Assembly: GCA_937949535.1 (NCBI GenBank)
Contig: CALEDI010000053.1
Location: 1 to 36,794 of the forward strand
Reading direction: 5' to 3'
Length of the DNA stretch: 36,794 bases
Source: an uncultured Lewinella sp.
Lineage (GTDB): Bacteria; Bacteroidota; Bacteroidia; Chitinophagales; Saprospiraceae
Position numbers and translations under genes: made by a program. The notes beneath the pieces were generated by a model. The model saw nothing but the letters and a program-made list of their open reading frames with translations, did not search any database and was not told where the DNA came from. Shown in pieces: positions 15,001-21,481 of the stretch. How positions within the stretch are numbered: position 1 is the stretch's first letter; each line of letters starts with the position of its first letter.

Positions 15001-17448
15001 GGCCAGGCTTGAGTTGCCGTCAATGACAACATTGTCGACTAAGGTAGGAATACATTCACCGCCTACACCACCGGATGTGAGCGACCAGTGGTTGATGTCT
15101 TGCCAATCTCCTTCGCCACCAACCCAGAAGAGGGTGCGGCTGGCTTGTGCGTTGATTTGCCAGCCCGTATTGCCTCCTCCATCTAAAGATGTATTTGCTG
15201 TGGCTGGGGCACCGCCAATGACTTCTATATCGCGCAAGTAAAGGCGTTCAAACGTTTGCCCTGCGGGCAATGAAAGCTGGGCAATTTCGTCTGGGGAAGA
15301 AGACCCGATACTGGTTGGGCCAGCCTCACAGCTTCCGTTCGCAACGAGTTCATTTACGCGCTGTATTTGGTCTGCTCGTAGCTCATAGTCTCGGCCCGGC
15401 GCGAGGTATAAGTAATTGAATTCGTTGTAGCCAGCGATGATGCCAGAATTGAAAAACGAGAGGGAGTCTACCCGTACCGTAGGTGTGAGCGCAGGGTTGA
15501 AAACACTTTGGAAAAAGCCACCGAACGGGATCAAATAATTAACGACATTGAGGGTTATGGTGTCTTGGCCATTGATGTTCACGTTGCCGCTTTGGCCAGC
15601 CTCAAGGCTGATGATGGAGTTGCCCGCCTCAAAGCGCAAGCTGTCTGACTGGAGGGTCATCTCGGAATAGAAGAAGCTATCTTGGCGGGATTCGAGGGTG
15701 ACCAGAGAGTTGCTCAGGTAGATTTCCCTTGCCCCGCTGCCGAGGGAGTAGAAGAAATTGACGTTTACTGCCTGGTCATTGGTTCTGAAAACACCCGACA
15801 GGATGTTGAGCTCGTAGTAGACCCGCAGCGCGTCTTGCAGAATCCATTCGCCACCGCCTTCAAAATAGGCGTTGCTGTTGAGTTGCTGACCAGCCGAGGT
15901 GATGGTGTTGCCTGTTTGGCTGGAGGAGAAAAAGTAGTTCCCCTCGAAGGTGTGGTCCATGGCGGGGATGAAGGCCAAGCTTCCCCCAATTTGCATTCGG
16001 TTATCGTTTGGCCCAGCAAAGGCGGGGTTGAAGCTGGCTCCGACCCAACTCATATTGCGGCAGGCGGCGCTTTCTATGTCGATACTGACGGTCTGCCCCG
16101 GCCCGGTGAAGGAGTTACCGTCGAAGAAAACATCATCAGCCAACGAAGGCACACAGCCGTTGGCGGGGCCTCCGCTGGAGAACGACCAGTTGTTGCCGTC
16201 GCTCCAGTCTCCGGTTCCCCCGATCCAAAAAAAACGTTCATTGGGGCGGGAGTTAAAGGCCCAGCCGCTGTTTCCGCCTAGGTCTATTGCGTCGTTGACG
16301 GTAAAGGCCCCGCCGCCGCTGGCGGAGATGGCGCGTAGGGCTGCAAAATTGGCCGTGATGGGGACCGTTGCCGAGAAGACCGCCGGATTGGTAAATGCGG
16401 TACCAACGATGTCTATGGTTGCTTGGCAACTACCGTTGGCGATCAAGTTGCCGAGGGTGAAGGTTTTGCCGCTCTGGAAGTTGTACTCTTGGCCACCGTG
16501 TAGCTCCAACTCCCCGATGATGAAGTCGTCGCCCAGAAGGGTTCGGTGAAGAAGGTTCAGGCGAGCGAAACCCACGGAGGGTTCTGAGCCTGGGCCGTTT
16601 TGGTCTGTCCAATGACGAATGGTGGAGCTGCCGGAGGCTGAGCTCAATACAACTTCGTTGAAGTTTAGCGTGCCAGGGCCTTCAAAATAAAGTTCTACTT
16701 CACTTCCGGAGAGGTTAATTGTGGATGACCCCGCGTTTAATAGCAGGTTGCGTGCGTCAAGCCAGAGCGGTTGGGAGTTTAGGGTAGTGTAAGCACCAAC
16801 GTAAGGGCGCCAAGTACTGGCGGTGATGTTGATGGTGCTCGCGCCTAGTTCTAGGCTGCGGATCGCATCGCCATCAGACCTGAAGTATTGAGTGGTGACG
16901 GCGCGGCCGCTGGTGCGAAGTGTGCCTTCGTTAAAGAGCAAGATGGAGTCAACAACTACGTCTCCCGTCAGCCGCCACGCTCCGGTGCCTGCAAACTCAA
17001 GGATGTAGCCTGCGGTGTTGCCACGAAAATCAACGTCATTATTGTCTGGCCCAGTGAAGGTAACCTTCCCTTCAAAGCTGTAGTCCATCGCATTGATTAG
17101 CTCAAGAGAACCGAAAACATTGAGGGTGACTTCCCGGGAACCCAAGAAAACAGGGTTGCCCGTAGCCCCAGCCCAATTCATATTGCGGCAAAAGTTTATA
17201 GTGTTGTTGACCCGAACAATGTCCATCGTGCCGGTAAAAGAATTCCCATCGAAGAAAACATCATCGTTAGAAGTTGGCGCTTGCGCGTGGGTCACATTTC
17301 CGCCAGAGGTCGTTGCCCAGTGGCTTATGTCCGACCAATCACCTGAACCACCGACCCAGAAGTAGTCGGCAGCAGCAGTAGGGGTGAACGTGTGAAAAAT
17401 GCATACAAGCACCACAGCCACACGGGAAATGAAAGTTGGTTTAAACAT
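12073..17448 (-). CDS. Giant modular secreted protein with T9SS type B sorting domain
   Basis: The protein has 1791 residues. A signal peptide covers about 1-27. Three long modules of about 365-380 residues begin near 28, 405 and 770 with the signature FWVGG-GDWSD--HW---SGG followed by DDVFFDGNSFTG; these look like beta-helix/beta-sandwich carbohydrate-binding or stalk modules common in Bacteroidota surface proteins. About 1137-1690 hold eight Ig/PKD-like repeats of the form LG-D---C-G----L--------W-DGS-------GGY-V-V---C---DSV. About 1695-1791 form the type B (CHU_C) tail: LPNAFSPNYDGINDRF, EIFDRWGAPVF, GIGVYVYSIEVTY. It should be displayed on the cell surface through the T9SS. Binding target unknown. 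It is transcribed divergently from der. Confidence 0.87.
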   Translation of the reverse strand: MFKPTFISRVAVVLVCIFHTFTPTAAADYFWVGGSGDWSDISHWATTSGGNVTHAQAPTSNDDVFFDGNSFTGTMDIVRVNNTINFCRNMNWAGATGNPVFLGSREVTLNVFGSLELINAMDYSFEGKVTFTGPDNNDVDFRGNTAGYILEFAGTGAWRLTGDVVVDSILLFNEGTLRTSGRAVTTQYFRSDGDAIRSLELGASTINITASTWRPYVGAYTTLNSQPLWLDARNLLLNAGSSTINLSGSEVELYFEGPGTLNFNEVVLSSASGSSTIRHWTDQNGPGSEPSVGFARLNLLHRTLLGDDFIIGELELHGGQEYNFQSGKTFTLGNLIANGSCQATIDIVGTAFTNPAVFSATVPITANFAALRAISASGGGAFTVNDAIDLGGNSGWAFNSRPNERFFWIGGTGDWSDGNNWSFSSGGPANGCVPSLADDVFFDGNSFTGPGQTVSIDIESAACRNMSWVGASFNPAFAGPNDNRMQIGGSLAFIPAMDHTFEGNYFFSSSQTGNTITSAGQQLNSNAYFEGGGEWILQDALRVYYELNILSGVFRTNDQAVNVNFFYSLGSGAREIYLSNSLVTLESRQDSFFYSEMTLQSDSLRFEAGNSIISLEAGQSGNVNINGQDTITLNVVNYLIPFGGFFQSVFNPALTPTVRVDSLSFFNSGIIAGYNEFNYLYLAPGRDYELRADQIQRVNELVANGSCEAGPTSIGSSSPDEIAQLSLPAGQTFERLYLRDIEVIGGAPATANTSLDGGGNTGWQINAQASRTLFWVGGEGDWQDINHWSLTSGGVGGECIPTLVDNVVIDGNSSLAVDFTIANNGDRFANCFNINWMADLTNANSFNVGRIRIAGSLTNAGNLSFGASPAYFIGAGDHTITMGGASFLDFVFEQSGTYTFIDDFTGYNIVHQRGTLNFTDQTGDLQRMTILQGRNPKFMNLGDAHLRLGFDYDGLTGAFSAYGAANVTIDPGNSLVELTSSSGAIRADYGVNFNKILFSDAAGNGRILQEQSAIVDVFASTVDFNGNGRIDLELTTDTLLFAPGKSYIFRADADQTINEYWKTIGSNCTPIALQSSINGVQARAQVPEGGKIVADFVQMRNITGVGGADFFAGTRSTNIDSSNVNWRFETAPRFQTVGFLSLDRAICEDETVTLNAFNFSPNETYLWQDGSTDTVFTTNQAGTYYVEVTFEDNCSTRDTIVIFDAPTLEVSLPEDSTICQGDTLVLVADTGLNFPDYLWQDGSPRPTFSATTAGQYSVTVDLGGCLKSDSIMVTVIPSPVVDIGDDRVVACAGEDFTLTANVVADGFMWQDGSTDSTFTGNQPGIYVVEANNGRCPVQDSVEVVYVTPNIVNLGNDSIFCEAQNFVLNAGNPNHGYLWQDGSSNQTFTTNSTGQYSVIVDSAGCTATDTIELTFLSLDDLDIVDGYEICEGETFRLSTQVTADAISWSNGQTGPDFNTLTGGAFMVEFDFGSCVLSKDFALDLLPPPAIDLGPDVAECEGIPVVLDAGMNGVWQDGSFAPTFSTLTDGEFKVVVTDGICSAADSVNVRFLPAPEFSLGEDQETCEGEVLSVSVSPSNAGFITWDDGEVDANRTFTTSGLRFVDVEDADGCITRDSVALTFNAPPVLDLGPDTTVCDDVPFILRPNDVGEGTLTWPDGSNGRSYLVPSSRTIQALLQDDFCQVTDNVVVTLEPCIKFEAYLPNAFSPNYDGINDRFGLMYNNSIEILEYTMEIFDRWGAPVFRSESVNDRWDGTKNGNPLGIGVYVYSIEVTYRDDQETESRTFSGDIMVLR

Positions 17449-17497
17449 GGTTGGTTTAAGAGACTATGGATACAAAAGGCAAAACAACAACAGTTTA

Positions 17498-17505
17498 CAA
17501 ATGTA
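17498..17505 (-). promoter_or_regulatory. -7 box for the 1791-residue protein gene
   Basis: On the minus strand the sequence reads TACATTTG, a perfect TAnnTTTG match, about 50 nt upstream of the ATG at 17448. No clear TTG is seen at the usual spacing. Confidence 0.45.
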
Positions 17506-17630
17506 CGGTTTTAGCATTGGAGAGTTAACTGAAATGAAAGCTTTAGGTTGTAATAACGTGACTTACAGCACATATTGTATTTACCCCGACTACTGCTGTT
17601 TTGATTATTCTCTGTGCGCTCCTTAGGGCG

Positions 17631-17638
17631 TATCTTTG
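17631..17638 (+). promoter_or_regulatory. -7 box for der
   Basis: TATCTTTG matches TAnnTTTG perfectly. The nearest TTG (17601-17603) is 27 nt upstream, longer than ideal. A start near 17645 leaves a leader of about 50 nt before the ATG at 17696 and would exclude the longer reading from 17636. Confidence 0.45.
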
Positions 17639-17695
17639 CGCCCCGCAACCAATAGGCCTTGCCCAGCGGTTAGCAAAAGTAGAAGCAAATCAGTT

Positions 17696-18997
17696 ATGGA
17701 TATTGTCGCAATCGTAGGCCGGCCCAACGTCGGAAAGTCAACCTTGTTCAACCGCCTCATCGGTACAAAGCAGAGCATCGTTGATGACCAAAGCGGCGTC
17801 ACCCGAGACCGCCAGTACGGGGAGTCGAACTGGAACGGTAAAGACTTTGCCGTCGTGGATACCGGAGGCTTCGTACGCGGCAGCGACGATATCTTCGAGG
17901 CCGCTATCCGCCTACAAGTAGAGATCGCTATTGATGAGGCCGCGGTCATCATCTTCATGGTCGATGTAGCCACCGGCCTAACCGACCTAGACGAGGCCGT
18001 AGCCCGGATGCTCCGCAAAACGAACAAGCCCGTCATGCTCGTCGTCAATAAGGTAGACAACCACAGCCGCCTGCTCGAAGCAAACGAGTTCTGGAGCCTC
18101 GGCTTCGAGCACACCCACTTCCTCTCCTCCGTAACCGGTTCCGGTACGGGAGATATGCTGGACGACGTGGTCAACTTCGTCGAAAACCGCAAAGAAGAAC
18201 CAACCGAAATACCACAAATCGCCATCGTTGGCCAACCCAACGCGGGCAAATCCAGCTTCATCAACGCCCTCCTCGGCGAAGAGCGCAACATCGTGACCGA
18301 CATCGCCGGCACCACCCGCGATACCACCAGTAGCCGCTACGATAAATTCGACCGCAAGTTCGACCTGATCGACACCGCCGGCATCCGCAAAAAAGCCAAG
18401 GTCTACGAAAACCTAGAGTTTTACTCCGTCATGCGCGCCATTAAGGCCATCGAAAAAGCCGACGTCGTCGTACTCATGATCGACGCTACCGACGGCGTAG
18501 AAAGCCAAGACTTGGCCATCTTCCGCATCGCACAGCGCCGCAACAAAGGCATCGTGATCGCCGTCAATAAATGGGACCTGGTTGAAAACAAAGAGACGAA
18601 CACTGCCCGCGATTACGAAGAAATTGTGCGCGAAAAGTTTGCCCCCTTCAATGACCTACCGGTCATCTTCATGTCCGTCCTCGAAAAGCAACGGATCATG
18701 AAAGCCGTCGACGCTGCCATGCAGGTACACGAAAGCCGTTCCCGCCGCATCCCGACGAGCCGCCTCAACGAAGTGATGCAGAAGGCCATGGAACGCTACG
18801 CACCACCCAGCTACCGAGGCCGAGAGGTGAGCATCAAGTACGTCACCCAACTCCCAATCGCCTACCCCGCCTTCGCCTTTTACTGCAACCACCCACAGCA
18901 CATCCAAGAGGCCTACAAAAACTACCTAGAGAATAAAATCCGGGACAGTTTTGACTTTACTGGGGTGCCGATTTCTATTTTCTTCCGGAAGAAGTAG
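17696..18997 (+). CDS. der: Ribosome biogenesis GTPase Der (EngA)
   Basis: The protein has 433 residues, the usual Der length. Two consecutive GTPase domains are visible: the first P-loop GRPNVGKST at about 8-16 with a following DTGG, and the second GQPNAGKSS near 179 with DTAG and NKWD. The C-terminal KH-like domain (about 350-433) includes PPSYRGREVSIKYVTQ and ends FTGVPISIFFRKK, as in the family. Der assists maturation of the 50S ribosomal subunit in the cytoplasm. The reading frame is open 60 nt further upstream, but the ATG at 17696 is chosen because MDIVAIVGRPNVGKS is the standard Der start and the -7 box at 17631 lies inside the extension. Confidence 0.97.
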   Translation: MDIVAIVGRPNVGKSTLFNRLIGTKQSIVDDQSGVTRDRQYGESNWNGKDFAVVDTGGFVRGSDDIFEAAIRLQVEIAIDEAAVIIFMVDVATGLTDLDEAVARMLRKTNKPVMLVVNKVDNHSRLLEANEFWSLGFEHTHFLSSVTGSGTGDMLDDVVNFVENRKEEPTEIPQIAIVGQPNAGKSSFINALLGEERNIVTDIAGTTRDTTSSRYDKFDRKFDLIDTAGIRKKAKVYENLEFYSVMRAIKAIEKADVVVLMIDATDGVESQDLAIFRIAQRRNKGIVIAVNKWDLVENKETNTARDYEEIVREKFAPFNDLPVIFMSVLEKQRIMKAVDAAMQVHESRSRRIPTSRLNEVMQKAMERYAPPSYRGREVSIKYVTQLPIAYPAFAFYCNHPQHIQEAYKNYLENKIRDSFDFTGVPISIFFRKK

Positions 18998-19034
18998 GTG
19001 GAAGAAGTAGCAACTGATTTGCGGAGAGTTTCGT

Positions 19035-19042
19035 TATCTTTA
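19035..19042 (+). promoter_or_regulatory. -7-like box for the antitoxin/toxin/SMUG2 operon
   Basis: TATCTTTA fits TAnnTTTG at seven of eight positions, 18 nt before the ATG at 19060. A TTG at 19019-19021 is only 13 nt upstream, too close for the consensus. Confidence 0.35.
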
Positions 19043-19059
19043 GACATAAAATCAAAGCT

Positions 19060-19434
19060 ATGTTAGTTGCAGAACGTAAGGCTAATGTTCTTGAACGAGT
19101 CCAACAGGTCGAGGATGAGCAAGTATTGAAGATGATTGAAGCCATGCTTGAGGTTCACCTTGGGCAGGGAGACTTGGTTGATGCCTCACCAGAAATTCCA
19201 GCGTTTAATCCGCTAAACCATCATACACCAGAGGCCATTGCTGGTTTTGAAGCGCGGGAGGACTTTATTGGGTATGATGCCGATAGTACTCCATTGTACG
19301 GAAAAGAAGAAGCAAAAAAGGCTGATCGTTTTATAGAGGGAGTTCTTAATGGTACTGCTAAGGTTGTTACGCATGAAGAGCTTAAACAAAAAATGGAAGC
19401 AAAGTTTGAAGCATGGCAGCAACGTACAAAGTAA
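19060..19434 (+). CDS. Putative antitoxin of a ParE/RelE-type module
   Basis: The protein has 124 residues, mostly charged and helical, with no signal peptide or membrane segment. The N-terminal helix (MLVAERKANVLERVQQVEDE) is followed by a linker and a C-terminal helical stretch rich in Lys and Glu. I do not recognise the family. The antitoxin call rests on position: its last 22 nt overlap the start of a ParE/RelE-like toxin reading frame, the usual arrangement for type II modules. In such modules the antitoxin binds the toxin and often represses its own promoter. The base composition is visibly more AT-rich than der or the SMUG2 gene, which suggests the module was acquired by transfer. Confidence 0.6.
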   Translation: MLVAERKANVLERVQQVEDEQVLKMIEAMLEVHLGQGDLVDASPEIPAFNPLNHHTPEAIAGFEAREDFIGYDADSTPLYGKEEAKKADRFIEGVLNGTAKVVTHEELKQKMEAKFEAWQQRTK

Positions 19435-19742
19435 TCTATTCACTTGATGCTCAAGCTCAGATTGATGAAATCTTAGACTATTACCTTGAAGAGCATTCCT
19501 TAGGATTGGCCGTTGCAATACAGAATGCTTTTTTAGACGCGCTGGAAAAAGCCGCAAAGATGCCTACCGCATATCCTATTGATACTAGGTTCGTTAGTGA
19601 TTCTGGTAGGGAGTATCGGCGTGTCATAACCAAGAACTAGGCCCTGATCTACAGTATAATCGAGGTCATTGGAACAATAACTGTGGTTAGGGTTCACAGT
19701 GTCAAAATAGGGCCTGATTTCTTTGAAGAAAACCTCCCATGA
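19413..19742 (+). pseudogene. ParE/RelE-like toxin interrupted by an amber codon
   Basis: From ATG 19413 the frame reads MAATYKVIYSLDAQAQIDEILDYY..., a typical ParE/RelE start (Y-V-YS--A---I--I--YY), and later YRRVITKN. A TAG at 19638-19640 (codon 76) stops it early. Past the TAG the same frame stays open for 33 more codons, reading ALIYSIIEVIGTITVVRVHS..., which is the expected C-terminal strand pair of the family, to a TGA at 19740-19742. A single change (TAT or TAC to TAG, restoring N-Y-A-L-I-Y) would give a normal 109-residue toxin. I therefore call it a recently inactivated toxin; a 75-residue truncated product is possible. It overlaps the antitoxin by 22 nt and the SMUG2 start by ATGA. 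Confidence 0.8.
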
Positions 19743-20431
19743 CCCAAAATACCTTCGCCCAAAAAGTCCTAGACTTCCACATCAAAACCCTCCAACCCAC
19801 TTGGAAACTCCCCAAAGGCGTAGCGCTGCTCTACCCCTTCGCCGAAGCGGAGACCCAAGCCTGCATGAAGGTTTTCTACGAGAAATATTTCAGTGACAAC
19901 CGAGACCGCATCTTCGTGGCGGGCATCAACCCTGGCCGCTTCGGGGCAGGCGTGACGGGCGTACCCTTCACCGGGCCGAAGATGCTGCGCGAGCAGTGCG
20001 GCATTGAACACGGCTTCACCGGAAGACCAGAGCTGAGCGCCGACTTCATCTACCGCTGGATCAACGAGATGGGCGGCCCACATGCTTTCTACCAAGACTT
20101 CTACATCACCTCTGCCTGCCCCCTCGGCTTCACGAAAAACGGCAAGAACTACAACTACTACGACGATAAGAAGCTCGAAAAAGCCATCCGCCCGCGCATC
20201 ATCGAAAACTTCGACACCCAGCTCGCCTTCGGCTCGCGCCGGGAGTTCTTGCTCTGCCTCGGCGAAGGGAAGAACTACAAATTCCTGAAAGCCCTCAACG
20301 AAGAACGGGGATGGTTCGGTGAGGTGATCCCACTTTCCCATCCCCGTTACGTGATGCAATACAAGCGCAAATCGCTTGATGTGTATTTGGCGGATTACGT
20401 GGCGAAGAGCGAAGCAGCCCTCAGTGTTTAA
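19739..20431 (+). CDS. SMUG2-type uracil-DNA glycosylase family protein
   Basis: The protein has 230 residues. The segment GINPGRFGAGVTGVPFTGP (about 62-80) matches the SMUG active-site motif (GMNPGPFGM-QTGVPFG in SMUG1), and HPRYVMQY near 200 takes the place of the second motif (HPSPR-like) that inserts into DNA. This corresponds to the SMUG2 group first described in Pedobacter (DUF4918 in older annotation). It should remove uracil or related damaged bases from DNA in base excision repair. The start ATG (19739) overlaps the ancestral stop of the upstream toxin frame as ATGA, so the genes are, or were, translationally coupled. Its high GC content, unlike the toxin pair, suggests the module was inserted in front of an older gene. 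Confidence 0.85.
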   Translation: MTQNTFAQKVLDFHIKTLQPTWKLPKGVALLYPFAEAETQACMKVFYEKYFSDNRDRIFVAGINPGRFGAGVTGVPFTGPKMLREQCGIEHGFTGRPELSADFIYRWINEMGGPHAFYQDFYITSACPLGFTKNGKNYNYYDDKKLEKAIRPRIIENFDTQLAFGSRREFLLCLGEGKNYKFLKALNEERGWFGEVIPLSHPRYVMQYKRKSLDVYLADYVAKSEAALSV

Positions 20432-20466
20432 GCATCTCGGCGTAAAACACAAGTACCAGCAGCGCT

Positions 20467-21237
20467 CTACTCCACCCGCGCACCAATCACCGGCCGGTCC
20501 ATCTTAAGCGTCACAGTAGAATTCTTCGCCGAGTTGTTTTTGATGACCAAGTTCTCGTTGGAACGAATAGACATCTCCACTTTCCCGAAGCGACCAAGGC
20601 CAAAGCCCTGCATCCGTTTATTGTTGGCTTTGCTGCGGCCCGTCACGTCGAGGTCGCTCCCCAGGTTGCTTATCGTGAGGTTGAAAGACTCGCTGCTGCC
20701 CTCCCCAACGATGAGGCGCTGGCCGGGGGTGAGGGTAACTTTCACTTTCGTTTCCCCTGCGGCATCGGCGGTGGATGCGGTAGTAGCAGGCGATGGCACG
20801 GGCGCAGACGTAGAGGTGGGCGCGGCCGCAGGTGCAGGCCCAGTTGAAGGCAGGGTGATCTTGGTAGGCTTGGCTTCTTCGTCGTTGCCGACGTAGCGCA
20901 TGCCCTCGGAGCCTTTCACACTGGAGCGTACCATGACCTTCACGGAGCGCTTGTTGTCGTTGATAAGGTGAACCGACTGCCCATCATCGACCTTAACCGT
21001 TTTTTTGCCCCGGCCTTCCAGCGTAAGGGTGCTGGCTACGCTGCCGTCGGCTTGGTCTATTAGTTGTACTTCTACGTCGCGGTTGCTTTTATTGGTCATG
21101 GTGGCGCGGTAGCCTTCCGTGCGGTATTCGCCGAGAATGAAGGTCTGGTTGGCCGGAATGGTGACCCCCGCCGTACCCTGCGCACAAGAAGTAGTAGCTA
21201 CGAAGAAAAGAAGGAAAAGGGAAGTGAATAAACGCAT
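20467..21237 (-). CDS. Secreted protein with an internal domain duplication
   Basis: The protein has 256 residues. The N-terminus is a signal sequence ending TTSCAQ, either a lipoprotein (Cys18) or a type I site after Ala-Gln. Two similar beta-rich domains follow: about 24-108 (VTIPANQTFILGEYRTEGY...) and about 165-256 (VTLTPGQRLIVGEGSSESF...). They share the order of a [TP]-Q-[FL]I-GE start, an ATMTN/LTISN strand, a G-G-K-[TE]-[KM] segment and a final V-[VT][ML][RK][SM] strand. A linker of about 50 residues rich in Pro, Ala, Ser and Thr separates them. I do not recognise the family. Envelope location is likely; function unknown. It is convergent with SMUG2 (35 bp) and divergent from the haloperoxidase gene. 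Confidence 0.75.
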   Translation of the reverse strand: MRLFTSLFLLFFVATTSCAQGTAGVTIPANQTFILGEYRTEGYRATMTNKSNRDVEVQLIDQADGSVASTLTLEGRGKKTVKVDDGQSVHLINDNKRSVKVMVRSSVKGSEGMRYVGNDEEAKPTKITLPSTGPAPAAAPTSTSAPVPSPATTASTADAAGETKVKVTLTPGQRLIVGEGSSESFNLTISNLGSDLDVTGRSKANNKRMQGFGLGRFGKVEMSIRSNENLVIKNNSAKNSTVTLKMDRPVIGARVE

Positions 21238-21300
21238 AACTTACTTGTTTTTGGTAGAACCGTGCGGGCCGTACTTGAAGTAGCCAACGACACAGATCTG

Positions 21301-21324
21301 TTTGTGATTTGTTGATGTCACAAA
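21301..21324. promoter_or_regulatory. Dyad-symmetric possible operator
   Basis: A perfect 7-bp inverted repeat TTTGTGA (21301-21307) and TCACAAA (21318-21324) with a 10-nt spacer lies in the 244-bp divergent gap between 20467-21237 and 21482-23791. The half-sites resemble CRP/FNR-family sites, but the usual spacer is 6 nt, so the binder is unknown. Confidence 0.35.
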
Positions 21325-21362
21325 GGAGCAGGTATTTGTGGGGGTACGCGCTTCAAATCAGT

Positions 21363-21395
21363 ATTTGGGACGTCCCAGATGGTGATTTGGGACGT
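21363..21395. promoter_or_regulatory. Two 11-bp direct repeats spaced 22 bp apart
   Basis: ATTTGGGACGT occurs at 21363-21373 and again at 21385-21395. The 22-bp period equals about two helical turns, placing both on the same DNA face. The first copy overlaps the 10-bp palindrome GGGACGTCCC (21367-21376). They lie about 55-90 bp upstream of the -7 box at 21450, a sensible place for an activator or repressor. Confidence 0.45.
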
Positions 21396-21449
21396 GTTAA
21401 GACACCGCTAACACGCATCAAGAACTAATGACTTCCAAAACGAGTTCCG

Positions 21450-21457
21450 TATCTTTG
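21450..21457 (+). promoter_or_regulatory. -7 box for the haloperoxidase gene
   Basis: TATCTTTG is a perfect TAnnTTTG match 25 nt before the ATG at 21482. No TTG is present at the usual -33 distance, which fits dependence on an activator. Confidence 0.45.
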
Positions 21458-21481
21458 TAGCCATCATAACCAAGTAAGCGC

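Noticed and set aside
15682-16281. 199-codon open frames on the plus strand inside the 1791-residue gene
   Set aside because: Antisense shadows of a high-GC coding region; no motif, signal peptide or start context.
19638-19640. TAG as a recoded (pyrrolysine or read-through) codon
   Set aside because: TAG is used as a normal stop elsewhere here (for example 2628-2630 and 18995-18997), there is no pyl machinery in view, and simple nonsense mutation is the smaller assumption.
19769-20452. 227-codon open frame on the minus strand opposite SMUG2
   Set aside because: The sense strand encodes clear SMUG motifs; the antisense frame has no recognisable domain and arises from codon bias.
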